Source of the DNA: Rhododendron vialii | Taxonomy: Eukaryota; Streptophyta; Magnoliopsida; Ericales; Ericaceae | Reading direction: 5' to 3' | DNA length: 64,000 bases | Assembly: GCF_030253575.1 (NCBI RefSeq) | Contig: NC_080566.1 | Coordinates: 7,139,501 to 7,203,500 of the forward strand | Part shown: positions 1 to 11,060 of the stretch, piece after piece | How the letters are laid out: every line of letters begins with the position of its first letter | Numbering within the stretch: the stretch's first letter is position 1 | Translations under genes and position numbers: made by a program | The notes under the pieces: generated by a model | Databases searched by the model: none | Told to the model about the DNA's origin: nothing | The model's input: the letters and a program-made list of their open reading frames with translations, nothing else

Positions 1-235
1 GTTGGAAGTCTAACTGGAACCAGCAGTATTACAATTCACAGTCCCTCAAACCACATGCTTCAAAGCCAGCCCAAACCAGTGCTCAAGAAGTCCCTGATAG
101 TTGTATGACAACCCAAAAATCCTGGGACCTGAGGAACAGTTCAAACTACAGTGGGAGGACAAAAAACAGCATAGGCGTTGAAGGTCCAAATGGGAAATGT
201 GTTCAAAACTGTTCGATACATGTGAGAACTCATAT
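1..235. repeat. 3' flank of PPR array, copy A
   Basis: This stretch is closely similar in the same orientation to about 5703-5830 and 8318-8500, which lie downstream of the other two PPR copies. Shared landmarks include the words CTCAAGAA, TCCCTGATAG and TGGGACC in the same order. It shows that the duplicated unit carries noncoding 3' DNA along with the coding part. The short ORFs here are not gene-like. Confidence 0.75.
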
Positions 236-462
236 AATGAAGGTCCCATGTGCATCGGTCGATTCCAAACACATTTGTGTCCGAATCTGTGTACCATTAA
301 TATACAGATACTTTCTTATTAGAAAACGCCACGATGCTAATTTGCCCAAAGAGATGAGAATCCTCCCACCCCACCCTTGTTCTCATGATTTGTCAATTGA
401 ATTATGGTACACCTAAGGCCCAAAAAACAAAAAATAAAATTATGGTACACCTTTTTTTTTTT

Positions 463-640
463 AGTGGGTCTCGATGTGTTTAATGTCTATGCAAAAAATT
501 AAGTTAATTGGAGATCAGTAAAAAATTGGTCAATGATTTTTGTCACAAGTAAAATACACCATTAGAATTTCGTTCAACTGGATACCGATGTCCAATGAAA
601 TTGAATTTTGGCAAGGACGTTAAACACATCGAGACTTACG
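463..640. mobile_element. Palindromic MITE-like element
   Basis: The left arm (about 464-500, containing GTCTCGATGTGTTTAA) is complemented by the right arm (about 605-638, containing TTAAACACATCGAGAC). The interior is AT-rich and noncoding. No clear target-site duplication was found, so the superfamily is open. It lies between the duplicated flank at the window start and the PPR pseudogene. Confidence 0.5.
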
Positions 641-1257
641 AAATTAACTGTTAAGATCGTCAAATAGACGGATGATCAGTTCTATTTTGTGTCGCATGAG
701 GGATAATCACATAAGAGGATCTTAGCTGGGGGTGTTGGAAGTTGAAGTAAGACAGCATAGAGCTAGCAAACCTTGATTACATATTTCTTTGTAAAAAAAA
801 AAACTCTACACACCTCTTTTGGTTAAAGAAACTCCGTTGCAGATTGAGTAAAAAGAACCTTAATCAGGGTATCATATTCAATTATTCACCTTTTTCACAC
901 TTCTGTCTTACTGATTAACTAATGGATAACAAGAGTACTAGTAATGTATCATCATGCATGAACCGAATATGTGGGAGGAGATTTACGAGTTAAGATTGTG
1001 TCTCTCTTTAAATGTTATATATATTTCATTTGTTGCATGTGTTCATCATTTCGTTAAGTGAATTCAAGGATTGTGGTGTTGTGATCAAGTAATTCTGTAT
1101 AGACCATCGATGACGCCACTCAATGCTCATTTGAAATTGGATCTTTCAATTGTTATTGGCCTTCATATGATTCAAACTTTGTTTTCGTAAAATAGAATGG
1201 CTTCCACAGACACTTTGAAGGTTTTTTGTTAAGAAAAGTTTTTAGTTGTCAATGCAG

Positions 1258-1369
1258 AATATGTTGATCAAAGCTAGAAAAGATGCAGTTAACAATGTTG
1301 GAGATGAAGTTGTTCAACATGCAACAGTCGTGCTTCGTAAACCATTGGGAGTTTTTATTGAATCGATAG
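1258..1369 (+). pseudogene. Possible isolated coding exon, unrecognised
   Basis: An acceptor-like ATGCAG is followed by an open frame of 36 codons starting at ATG 1261, then a donor-like GGTACT. The peptide begins MLIKARKDAVNN and contains VGDEVVQHATVVLRKPLG, which reads like real protein in composition. I found no other exons around it and do not recognise the family. It is most likely a stray exon or gene fragment captured in repeat DNA, and it may be chance. Confidence 0.2.
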
Positions 1370-1371
1370 GT

Positions 1372-1373
<2 letters not shown>

Positions 1374-1411
<38 letters not shown>
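1374..1411. repeat. CT microsatellite
   Basis: An almost perfect run of the dinucleotide CT, beginning a few bases after the donor-like site at 1370. Confidence 0.9.
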
Positions 1412-1413
<2 letters not shown>

Positions 1414-1854
1414 ATTAGTGTCTAACTAGAACATCTACTTAATTGTTACGTTGCCAATATTGGGACCTTCATCTACTATTTTCCTAATTGGCTTTGTTTT
1501 TCTTCGCCTTTTCCTCCTATTATCATCAAGCCCAACAACAAAACAATTTTGCAAAAAGGAAGTGAAATCGGGAAGATGTACCAAACAAATTAACTGATGA
1601 ACTAATCTTTTTGGTTCATAGATGTAGGTATTTGTCATCAATTACTCTAAGGGCTTTAGAAAGTTAGAGTTATTTTTGCCAAATTGTTTGAGTTGACTAG
1701 TCTAGCCAATGCGAAGGGAACTTTCTCTTATCGATTATACGTGCTAATAGAGGTTCAGAGGTTTTCAATTCCCATTGTGATATTTTACTGAGCGCGCGGT
1801 TACTAATTGTTTGTCTAACCTAACTCCAAGAGATTTTCATTACTTTGTCTGAAG

Positions 1855-2150
1855 GTTTGAGGAAGGCTTGAGTAGTCAAGGCAGCGGCAATCAAATACTG
1901 TGTGTGGTGAACAAGGAGTCGGTAAGTAGTTCTTAGAACGATTTGTGAGGATTCAGAATCGTAAGGTAAGATAACTTGTAACCACACAAGTTAACTATAG
2001 TATTTGATTCCTTCTCGTGGTTTTTATCCGTTTTTGGGATTTTTGGTGTTCATCGTACTTCATTTCAATTCCTTACTTTTGCTAGTCGATTGATTGAAGT
2101 AGTAGCAAAGTAAGAATTTCATTGTTAATACGAAAATACATGTTGTTCAG
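1855..2150 (+). mobile_element. Copia-type LTR relic (tentative)
   Basis: The order of short motifs resembles the 3' half of many plant Ty1/copia LTRs: AAGATAACTTGTAACCACA, then TTCCTTCTCGTGGTTTTTATCCG, then TTTTTGGGATTTTTGG and a T-rich end near CTTTTGC. No second LTR, primer-binding site or pol coding was seen nearby, so this would be a solo or truncated LTR. The identification rests on family resemblance only. Confidence 0.4.
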
Positions 2151-2429
2151 ACCCGTCAATTGGTAATCCTGCCGATTACTAATCCTGCATTCGCCATTGA
2201 TCATGTGCATTGGAGTGCATCGACTATTGAGTACTGAATGAAGAAAGATCAGCAGGGACACCCTTTATAATCAATCACTCATCAGAAATTCTACAGATTA
2301 TTCACTCCGACTCGAATCACATTTGCATGATCAAAGTTTCCCCTTCAAACCAGAAGGGGCTTTGATGTAAAGAGCAGCAAGTTATAGAGACAAACCAGTG
2401 GAACACGCCATGTAATCGAACGATGATGG

Positions 2430-3451
2430 GATTATTACACGAGTCTGCGCGTTTGGACAGGTTTTTTTGCGTTTCCTCCATTGCTTTCAAAATCTTATTG
2501 CGTCTACGATGATTTAAGCCTTCGAGAACGTCATCCATATCCAAATGCATCAACGCATTCCCACCTTCTGTATAAACCTTGAGAACTCTATGAAATAAAT
2601 TCATGTCTACCTCCGAATTTGGAAGTCCTGTGACCCACCACTACTCTGTGCAAGAGCTCGAAACAATCTTGAATTGAGGGCTTAAGGGCACCGCCCATCG
2701 CAAACTCATACATATCAATATCATCCTCTATTGCCCACTTCACCAACCAAGTCCGAGCATTATCATAACACTCCTCCGACATCCCAAAACCAGTGCCCCT
2801 CATTTCATTCGCCACCCTCCAAAACGTCTCGATGGGAAAACCAAGATTTTTCAGTACCCAATATTTATGGCTGCAAAGTAAAGTTGATTTTCCTTCTCCA
2901 AAATGACTAATAAAACAGGAATAGGTAAAGAAAATTCACGCCAAAAACACTCTCAAGAAATGTCAGTGTGTCACACTACAGCAACCACAGAAAATGCGAT
3001 ACAAGGCACAGAATCTGAATGCGAAGCATCAACAGAAGCGGTGGCAATCGCAGCGTCAGACTCCATCGTAAAGAAGAGATCCAAAATATCAGCATGGTTA
3101 CAAATATAACCGCGGGCATTTAGAAACAAGATTGAGCGCTTCATTAGGCCTTGCAGCCTTAAGGTATGCTTCAAAGACGCGAACAAATACAGCAGTAGAT
3201 GGAAACCTCGGCAGTTCCAATCTTTGATAGGTAATCAAAGTTGGAAAACCATAAAGTTTCATACAACCCAAAAGATTCAAAGCTTCTTTCAAACCTCCCT
3301 GAACCAAAACCTTGCTTGCGGGTAACTTGGACGTAGAATGCGAAGGCTTCAACTGTTTCTCGTTGATCATATCAACCACTAGCTTGCAGGGATCCATTGC
3401 CCTGTTCTTATCGCAGTATGCATTAACCGACACCAGCATTTCAAAAAACAT
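2430..3451 (-). pseudogene. PPR pseudogene, copy A (rearranged)
   Basis: This is a broken copy of the intact PPR gene at 9039-10952. It consists of two out-of-order blocks. Bases about 2971-3451 encode the C-terminal part (matching residues about 500-637 of the intact protein) with a frameshift near 3100-3190. Bases about 2430-2825 encode a middle part, including EMRGTGF and MYEFAMGGALKPSIQD, but lie 3' of the C-terminal block, so the copy is rearranged. Between them, 2840-2970 matches the 3' flank of the intact gene. Homology to the intact gene stops abruptly near 3435. It is not expected to make a functional protein. Confidence 0.85.
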
Positions 3452-5119
3452 AAGGTTATACTATTCTAGGATTTGTTTCTTGACTAGATCAAAGTTCGGA
3501 CCAAAAGGATTCATACTTTCACCGCATACTACATCATCTTTTATGCAACCTTGGTATAATGGAGTTTATGCATCTTCTAATGATTTTGCGAATTACTCGT
3601 ATCTCCTTTCTTGAAGTGATGCTTGAATCTCTATTACCAATGTCTTCCCACAATATACCAGACCTTGAATCTCTGTAACCAATGTTTCCCTAACTTCTGT
3701 GCTAGTATGTTCAAACCGATAACTAATGGAATTTTCCCGAAGTGATGCTAGAAGACAATAAGCATTCTATTTTATGACCAACCATACTTAGTGGTGAACA
3801 ATTTTGGGGAATCTCCTCCCTCATTACGTTACAACAATTATGGCCCCAACTTGAGCAGATTCATTTACACCTTATAGTTGGAACCACCCATGAAACATTA
3901 TGCAATCATTTATGAAGCACCAAAAAAACAAGCTAAATAAACTTTGCCGATGCAAAGAGACAAGTTTTGAGAGAGCATTACCTTAAAGGTGATTAATCAA
4001 TCTGAAGAACCTAAAACAGAGAATCACAAGGCCAAAGAATTTGTTGAAGTTGTCAGTTTTTGGCACTTGCAATAGGCATTAAGCATTCTGAATTTCTGAT
4101 AATGGCACAGAGTGAGAGAGATTACCAGGTCTTCACTTCCTTGTGCTTGACACTTATAAGCTCGTAGTTAGATTGTAAAAGCTAGTAACTCCATTCAACT
4201 TCTAGGAACTTTAAACAAAATAAATCTCAGAGTTTAGTAAAACCAACCCCACAACAATGCGACAATTACCGAACTAAAAAACACTAAAGAAGGCATCCAG
4301 TTGCCTATACAGAACTTTAGCACTCATTTTGTTAGCTATATGAGCAACACTTTTAGATAATGCAAATCCCAAAACGGCAAAATATGAAGCCATCCAGTTC
4401 CCTATACAGATTAAAGTGACAAAAAACTTGATCAAGAGGAACCCAATATATCATGTTTGACATTCTATTGAAAGGAACTAGAGCAAAACACTCTCAACGG
4501 GTCAAGGTATCGATTCTTCTCCGGGAAATTATAATTTACTCTAAGCACATAATGAAATTCAAGCCGTATATACAGATTTATACGAACCAGGAGTTTATTT
4601 AGGGCTGGATAAGAGAACTAGGGTTTACACTTTGGGCCTAATTTCTGGAAACAATAGAGGGTTTTCGAATCTAGTTTCTTTTCTAGAAAAAGTAAGCAAC
4701 CAAGTTGTCGTATTTGTCCCATGCTGTTACCACTCGTGGGTTCTTTGAAATTGGGCTTAATTTTTGGAAACTTCTCTCGCTCGCAAACGGGGAGACCGGT
4801 GGGGGTTACATCTCGTTTTCCTGTGTCACGACACACCCACACAAACAGAGGAGAAGGAGGAGAGAGGGAGACAAAGTTTTTCATCGAGAGAGAGAGACAG
4901 AGAGAGAGACCTTGTTTGTGTCCAGCGCCTTTCTCGATGGTGTGAAACTGATCTTGGGCCTGAAGATCTCCTCGCCCGCCGTCGCCGGGAGAAGCTTGAT
5001 CGAAACCTTATTTCTAGGGTTTCAGCCGACGACGATGAAGATCTATTTACGCCTTTGATTTTGGAGCGCCTCTGATTTTGGGGGAAGATTGAAATTTTCA
5101 GAAGGGGGGTGCGATTTAG
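3452..5119. other. Non-coding stretch between copy A and a CACTA-like end
   Basis: No convincing gene. PPR homology breaks off near 3435, and this DNA has no counterpart in the other two array units. It contains a GA-rich tract (about 4850-4912) and short overlapping ORFs that look incidental. It is probably the body of the element whose end lies at 5296, but I could not find the other end. Confidence 0.5.
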
Positions 5120-5296
5120 GGCGCGAAGTAAAAAAAATTTTGGAACACTATTGTATCCTTCAATGAACGCTATAGAATTTTAGGCGCCAGTTTTCCTTTG
5201 CTTCTCATCACTGAACGCTATAATTGGTTTCCTTTCATAGCATTCCTAAAAAAACGCTATTGCATAATGCTATTATAGGTCATATTTGTTGTAGTG
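5120..5296 (-). mobile_element. CACTA-like transposon terminus
   Basis: Read on the minus strand from 5296, the sequence starts CACTACAACAAATATGACC, the form of an En/Spm (CACTA) terminal inverted repeat. Behind it are several short repeats of AACGCTAT and its complement (near 5165, 5211 and 5252), as expected for CACTA subterminal repeats. The partner terminus was not found; it would be expected at lower coordinates, perhaps near the 3435 homology break. No transposase ORF is present. Confidence 0.45.
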
Positions 5297-5334
5297 TATC
5301 ACAATACTTGCGTAGTTGCGTCCAGAGTCTTTCA

Positions 5335-6303
5335 ATCAATCACTCATCAGAAATTATACAGGTTATTCAATCCGACTCGAATCACATTGGGCATGATCAA
5401 AGTTTCCCCTTCAAACCTGAAAGGGGCTTTGCTGTGAAGAGCAGCAAGTTATAGAGACACACAAAAGGCACTAGTTCTTCACAGAGTTGCATGCAATATG
5501 AACTGTAAGGTGGTATGGCTATCAAACCCGGGGAGAACAGAAAACGATGGTGGCACAATGAACTGTTTTATCAATGCAGCGCCTAGATTTCAATTCGCTG
5601 GATCCTAAAATCATATAAGTAGCAATCCACAATACTTAACAACTCGAGATGTCTCTGCCAACCGATGTTGTAGAAATTATGTTGATGAAAACTAACTAAA
5701 GATCACTTGTTGCAAGTCTAATCGGAACAATCAGACCTCAAGAAGTCCCTGATAGTTTCATAACAACCCAAAAATTCCTGGGACCTGCGGAACAGTTCAA
5801 ACCAAGGTAGCAAGAGAAAAACTAAATGTAGGCACTGAAGCAGCATAAACAATGAAATATCAGCAAGACAAAGGAGACAACTGTCAAGGGGAAAAGCGAA
5901 ATTTTTCAGTACCTGGCTTTACAGGTGGTGTTTAGGTTAAACAATCATACTCTAGAACATGTTTCAACTTCTAAAGCTTTAGCCTAATGAAAATCAAACC
6001 TCTAGCATAGGTGTGACAACATCAAGAACACCCTGCTCATTTCCTTGTATCCTATCACAAGTCAAAAAAACAAAAAATTCACCAACTGCTTGAGATACCA
6101 CACACAACAAAGGAGAAAACTGTCAAGGGGAATAGCAAGATTTTTCAGTACCCGGTATTTATGGCTGCAAAGTAAAGTTGATTTTCCTTCTTCAAAAAGA
6201 CTAATAAAACAGGAAAAGATAAAGAAGATTCATGCTAAAATCTCTAAAGAAATGTCACACTACAGAAACCACAGCAAATGTGATACAAGGCAGAGTCTGA
6301 ATA
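5335..6303. repeat. 3' flank of PPR array, copy B
   Basis: Bases 5335-5460 match 2269-2400, and much of 5700-6300 matches 8318-9038 and 1-235. This is the noncoding 3' side of the second array unit. A piece of the element (near 5885-5990 and again near 6120-6180) is itself repeated within the unit, both times containing TTTTTCAGTACC. Confidence 0.75.
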
Positions 6304-7957
6304 CTAAGCAGCAACACAAACAGTGGCAACCGTAGCGTCAAACTTCATTGTAAAGAAGAGATCCAAAATTATCAGCATTACAAATACACAGCAGGCATTA
6401 AGAAAGGAGATTGTGTGCTTCATTATGCCTTCCAGCCTTGACGTATGCTTCAAAGACGCGAACAAAAACAGCAGTAGATGGAAACCTCTTAACTCCAGAA
6501 ACAAGTTAGCTCCATCAGCAGTTCCAGTCTTTGATAGGTAATCAATGAATGGATCCAAGAAAGGCGGAAAACCATCAACTTTCATACAACCCAAAAGATT
6601 CAAACCTTCTTTCAAACCACCCCGAACCAATACCTTGCTTGTGATTAATTTGTACGTAGAATGCAAAGGCTTCAACTGTTTCTTGTTGATCATATACAAC
6701 CACTAGCTTGCAGGCATCCATTGACCTGTTCTTATTGCAATATGCATTAAATGACAATTCAAATGCGTAGCCAACAAAAGAGACACCCTCTGTTAAAACC
6801 ATGATTGAAACCACTCGGAAGCTTCATCAAGACGGCCCGCAACACAATGGCCATCAACTAAAGATGTCCATGCTTTCTAATTTGAACTAGTCCCACAGGC
6901 TTCCATATTATCCACAAACTCACTTCCTTCTTTGCCGATAAAAAATAATAATAATAAGAAAACTTGCTCCTTCCGTTTCCCCCTTACTAGTAAGCTGAAA
7001 GGCAATTTTACTCCGCAATGAATCACTCACTAGTTTAGAAACCACCTTCCACCATTGCTCTCAAGACTTGTTGCATTCCCCAAGTCTACCAGAACTGCAT
7101 CCAGATTCAAATCGTCAACAAATCCCACCTTCTGTAAAAGCCTTGATAACTTTAAGAAATAAATACATGTATAGCTCCATACTAACCACCACTTTCCTCA
7201 AAAGAAAGGTACAATCTTGAATTGAGTGCTCGTTGACACCACCCATTGTAAACTCATAAAAATCAACAGCATCCTTCATCATCCTCCTCTCAACAAACTA
7301 TGTTTCCTTCGCCATCTCAAAGCCAGCGCCCCTCATTTTATCCGCCACCCTCCAAAACTTCTCAAGGCAATCCTTTCTCCCCCAAACCCTAACCATAGGA
7401 TCAGAAGTCCCCTCACCATGCTCAAACAAATTGCTTTCCTAAATCCACCGGAAAAAATACCACCGCATTTTCGGCTCCAATCCAAGATTCCCCAAAACCA
7501 TTGAAACCAACTTACTCAAATACGAAACCTTCAATTCGTGCAAACTCTTTTCAACCTCATCTCCTCACACACTTCTCCCATAATCACCTTACAAATCTGC
7601 AAACACACCTTCTCAACCGAATCATCGATCGATCCATAAGCATATAGCTCTTTCATACCCTACACTCTTTCTAACCTTGTTTCTCAAATCTTTCCAAAGC
7701 CCTAACACCTGCACCCTTCTTAACTCCGTACCCTTTCTTCTTCATAACCTCAACAAATCCCAAAACTCCTTCACATATACCTTTGAATCAAGTATACCCG
7801 GCATCCAATTATACGATTTGGAGTTCAACCGCTTGCTCTCCCTCTCCGAACCGTAATCGAAAAACAACCGACCCTCAACAGGGGCTGAACCTAGACTCTG
7901 CAAAAACCTAACCACCAAATCGTGAATAATAACGATGTGACTGAAATTACATTGCAC
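6304..7957 (-). pseudogene. PPR pseudogene, copy B (tandem duplicate)
   Basis: Nearly full-length but broken copy of the intact PPR gene at 9039-10952. The C-terminal part (6304-6699) ends with the same CVAA terminus. A one-base insertion near 6698 shifts the frame in the segment matching VIDMINEKQLKPSHS, another frameshift lies near 6490, and stops interrupt the middle (6815-7740). The 5'-most recognisable part (7742-7957) matches residues about 90-160, so the N-terminal targeting region is missing. At its 5' edge it joins directly to the 3' flank of copy C, which marks the duplication junction near 7925-7955. Confidence 0.88.
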
Positions 7958-9038
7958 GATCAGGGTTCCCTCTTCAACATAGAAGGGGCTTTGCTTTAAG
8001 AGTCACCCAATGACCAGGAAAAATCTGAAAACTTGATAAAGAGCAAGTCATAGAGAAAAAGGCTCTGGTTTTCCACAGCATGCAAGCAATATGACCTGTA
8101 CGACTGTACCTCAATATGGCCATCAAACCCAGGGAAAACAGAAAATGATGGTGGCAAAATTAACTGTTTTACCAATGCAATGCAAATGACAGAAAAATAG
8201 CAAGGAATGGCAATTCGTTAGATCCTAAAATTACATGCGCAGCAATACAATTTTACGACTCAAGATGTGTGTCCCAACCATTGTTGGAGAAATTATGGTC
8301 ATGAAAACTAATTACCGCTGACTGAAGTCTAACTGGAAGTCTGGAACCAGCAGTTCTACAGTTCACAATCCCTCAAAACACATGCTTCAAAGCTAGCCCA
8401 AACAAAAGCTCAAGAAATCCCTGATAGTTGTATGACAAACCAAAAATCATGGGACCAGAAAAACATTTCAAACTAAAGCAGCAGGAAACAACAATAAACG
8501 TAGGCATTGAAGTTGCAATGTTGGACCAGTCACCACAAAACCAAGTGAAGAATTTGGCCAGAGAAGGAGGCAGCATTAGTAATGGAGAATAACTGTATAA
8601 GTAAGGTGTCTGACAAAAACGCATTAGAAGTCAATTCATGATTTTACAAAATCTGTTCCGGTCAAAGAATCATACTAGACTATGGTTTGGCGTTTAAAGC
8701 TTCAACCTATTGAAAATCAAACCTTTAGCATAGTTCTGACAACATTAAAGACTCAGATTAATCAACACTCTGCTCATTTCCTTGTATCCTATCACAAGTC
8801 TACTAATTCACAAACTGCTCGAGATATCACAGACAACACAGGAGAAAACTGTCAATGGGAAAACCGAAACTTTTCAATACCCCTAACTTTATGGTTGCAA
8901 AGCAAAGTTGATTTACCTCCAACAAATTGACTAATGTAACAGGGGAAAAAGATAAGAAAATTGATACTAAAGCCTTTGAAGAAATATCACACTACCGCAA
9001 CCTCAAAAACTCTGCTACAAAGGTACAGAGTCTAAATT
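7958..9038. repeat. 3' flank of PPR array, copy C (includes 3' UTR)
   Basis: Noncoding 3' DNA of the intact PPR gene, shared in pieces with 1-235, 2269-2970 and 5335-6303. The part next to the stop codon presumably holds the 3' UTR of the active gene. Confidence 0.7.
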
Positions 9039-10952
9039 CTAAGCAGCAACACATGTGGTAGCAGCCGCAGCTTCAGACCTCATGGTAAAGAAGAGATCCA
9101 AAATATCAGCATGGTTACGAATATACGGCGGACATTTAGAAAGGAGATTGTGCGCTTCGTTATGCCTTCCAGCCTTGAGGTATGCTTCAAAGACGCGAAG
9201 AAATACAGCCGTAGATGGAACCCTCTTAACAGTCATCCCTTCCAGAAACAACCTAGCTTCATCAGCAGTTCCGGTCTTTGATAGGTAATCGATGAATGGA
9301 TCCAAGAAAGGCGGAAAACCATCAACTTTCATAAAACCCAAAAGCTCCAAAGCTTCTTTCAAACCTCCCTGAACCAATACCTTGCTAGTGAGTAACTTGT
9401 ACGTAGAATGTGAAGGCTTCAACTGTTTCTCATTGATCATATCAATCACTAGCTTGCAGGCATCCATTGCCCTATTCTTATTGCAGTATGCATTAACCAA
9501 CAATTCTTCCGCATAGGCAACACAAGGGCCGCCCTCTTTTTCAACCATCTTTTGAAAGCAATCCGAAGCTTCATCAAGGTGACCGGCAACACAATGCCCT
9601 TCAACTAAAGATGCCCATATTTTGTTATTTGAACTAGACCCAAAAGCTTCCATAGTATCCACAAACTCATTTGCTTCTTCCTTTTCCCCCTTGCTACTAA
9701 GCTGGAAGGCAATTTTACTCCTCAATGTATCACTAGGTAAGAAACCGCCTTCCTCCATAGCTTTCAAGATCTTATTGCATTCTCCAAGTCTACCAACACT
9801 AGTCAAGGACTTAAGAACTGCATCCACATTCGAATCCGTCAGCACATTCCCGCCTTCTGTAAAAGCCTGGATAACTTTCAGAACTAATTCCATGTCCAGC
9901 TCCTTATTAACCACCACTTTCCTCAAAAGAAAGGTGAAATCTTGAATTGAGGGCTTGTTGGCACCACCCATCGCAAACTCATACAAATCAACAGCATCCT
10001 TTATCATCTTCCTCTTAACAAACTGCCCCAAAACCTCAATATACGTCTCCCTCGCCATCTCAAAACCAGCGCCCCTCATTTCATCCACCAACCTCCAAAA
10101 CTTCTCAACACAATCCTCTCTCCCCAAAACCCTAACCATAGCATTATAACTGCCCTCATCATGCTCAAACAAATTGCTTTCCTGAATCCACCGAAAGAAT
10201 ATCAGCGCCTTATTCGGCTCCGATCCAAGACTCCCCAAAACCATCGAAACCAACTCACTCGAATACGAAACATTCAATTCGCGCAAACACTTCTCAACCT
10301 CACCTCCCCACACTTCTCCCCTAACCACCTTACAAACCGGCGAACACACCTTCTCAACCGAATCATCGACCGACCCACTCGCGTATATCTCTCTCAAACC
10401 CTCCACATCACTACCTAACCCTTCTCTCTCGAATCTCTTCAATGCCCTAACACTTGCGCCCTTCTTCACTCCGTACCCTTTCCTCTTCATAACCTCAACC
10501 AAATCCCAAAAGTCCTTCACACACCCATTTGAACCAAGTATACCCAGCATCCAGTTATACGATTTTGAGCTCAACCGCTCGCTCTCCCTCTCCGAAACGT
10601 ACCCGAAAAACCTCCAAGCCGCATCGGGTGCCAAACCCAGACTCTGCAAAACCCTAACCACCAAATCGTGGGTGATAACGATGTTGTTGGAGTCCAATTC
10701 GAGCTTGATCTCGTCGCTGGTTGACGACTTGGAGAAGATATCGGTCAAAACGACGACGTGGTCGGAGTCTTTGGGTTCGATTGCGAGTTCGGAAGAAGAG
10801 AAGGGGCGAAAGCTAGGGTTGTGGAAGAGGGGAGTGGAGAGGTGGCGAGGGGGAAGGGGGTGGGAGAGAGGGGGGGGGGTGGGGGGGTGGAGGTTTTTGG
10901 AGCGAGAGTGGAAGCGGAGGAGGAGGAGGAGACGCCATGGATGAGGTCTCAT
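9039..10952 (-). CDS. P-class PPR protein, mitochondrial (At3g02490/At5g15980 type)
   Basis: Intronless gene for 637 aa. PPR proteins of this class bind organelle transcripts in a sequence-specific way and affect their stability, splicing or translation. The N-terminus (MRPHPWRLLLLLRFHSRSKN) is rich in Arg, Leu and Ser with almost no acid, as in mitochondrial presequences. It is followed by a Pro-rich linker (residues about 24-45) encoded by a G-run tract on the plus strand. The rest is helical PPR-like sequence with units near SYNAMVRVLGREDCVEKFWRL, LLVNAYCNKNRAMDACKLV and STYKLLTSKVLVQGGLKEA. There is no E or DYW extension, so an editing role is unlikely. It is the only uninterrupted member of a three-copy array (decayed copies at 2430-3451 and 6304-7957). 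The assignment comes from remembered similarity; the RNA target is unknown. Confidence 0.93.
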   Translation of the reverse strand: MRPHPWRLLLLLRFHSRSKNLHPPTPPPLSHPLPPRHLSTPLFHNPSFRPFSSSELAIEPKDSDHVVVLTDIFSKSSTSDEIKLELDSNNIVITHDLVVRVLQSLGLAPDAAWRFFGYVSERESERLSSKSYNWMLGILGSNGCVKDFWDLVEVMKRKGYGVKKGASVRALKRFEREGLGSDVEGLREIYASGSVDDSVEKVCSPVCKVVRGEVWGGEVEKCLRELNVSYSSELVSMVLGSLGSEPNKALIFFRWIQESNLFEHDEGSYNAMVRVLGREDCVEKFWRLVDEMRGAGFEMARETYIEVLGQFVKRKMIKDAVDLYEFAMGGANKPSIQDFTFLLRKVVVNKELDMELVLKVIQAFTEGGNVLTDSNVDAVLKSLTSVGRLGECNKILKAMEEGGFLPSDTLRSKIAFQLSSKGEKEEANEFVDTMEAFGSSSNNKIWASLVEGHCVAGHLDEASDCFQKMVEKEGGPCVAYAEELLVNAYCNKNRAMDACKLVIDMINEKQLKPSHSTYKLLTSKVLVQGGLKEALELLGFMKVDGFPPFLDPFIDYLSKTGTADEARLFLEGMTVKRVPSTAVFLRVFEAYLKAGRHNEAHNLLSKCPPYIRNHADILDLFFTMRSEAAAATTCVAA

Positions 10953-11060
10953 GGTTTTTTCGGAATCAGAAATGGGGATCAGGGTTAGGGTTTGTGGGGA
11001 GGAGAGAGAGAGAGAGAGAGAGAGGAGAGGAGGGTGTGGTGAAGATGGGGAAGGAGGTTT
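10953..11060 (-). promoter_or_regulatory. Leader of PPR gene with GA/CT microsatellite
   Basis: Directly upstream of the PPR start codon is a (GA)n tract at about 11004-11028 (CT on the coding strand), flanked by TAGGGTTTG and TTTAGGGTTTTGG words. These AAACCCTA (telo-box-like) and CT-rich motifs are common in leaders of plant housekeeping and translation-related genes. No clear TATA box is visible. The leader boundaries are inferred. Confidence 0.45.

Noticed and set aside
4618-5075. Overlapping ORFs with Arg/Glu-rich product, possible gene start
   Set aside because: The Arg/Glu content comes from a GA repeat. The stretch is next to a CACTA-like end and no continuation was found.
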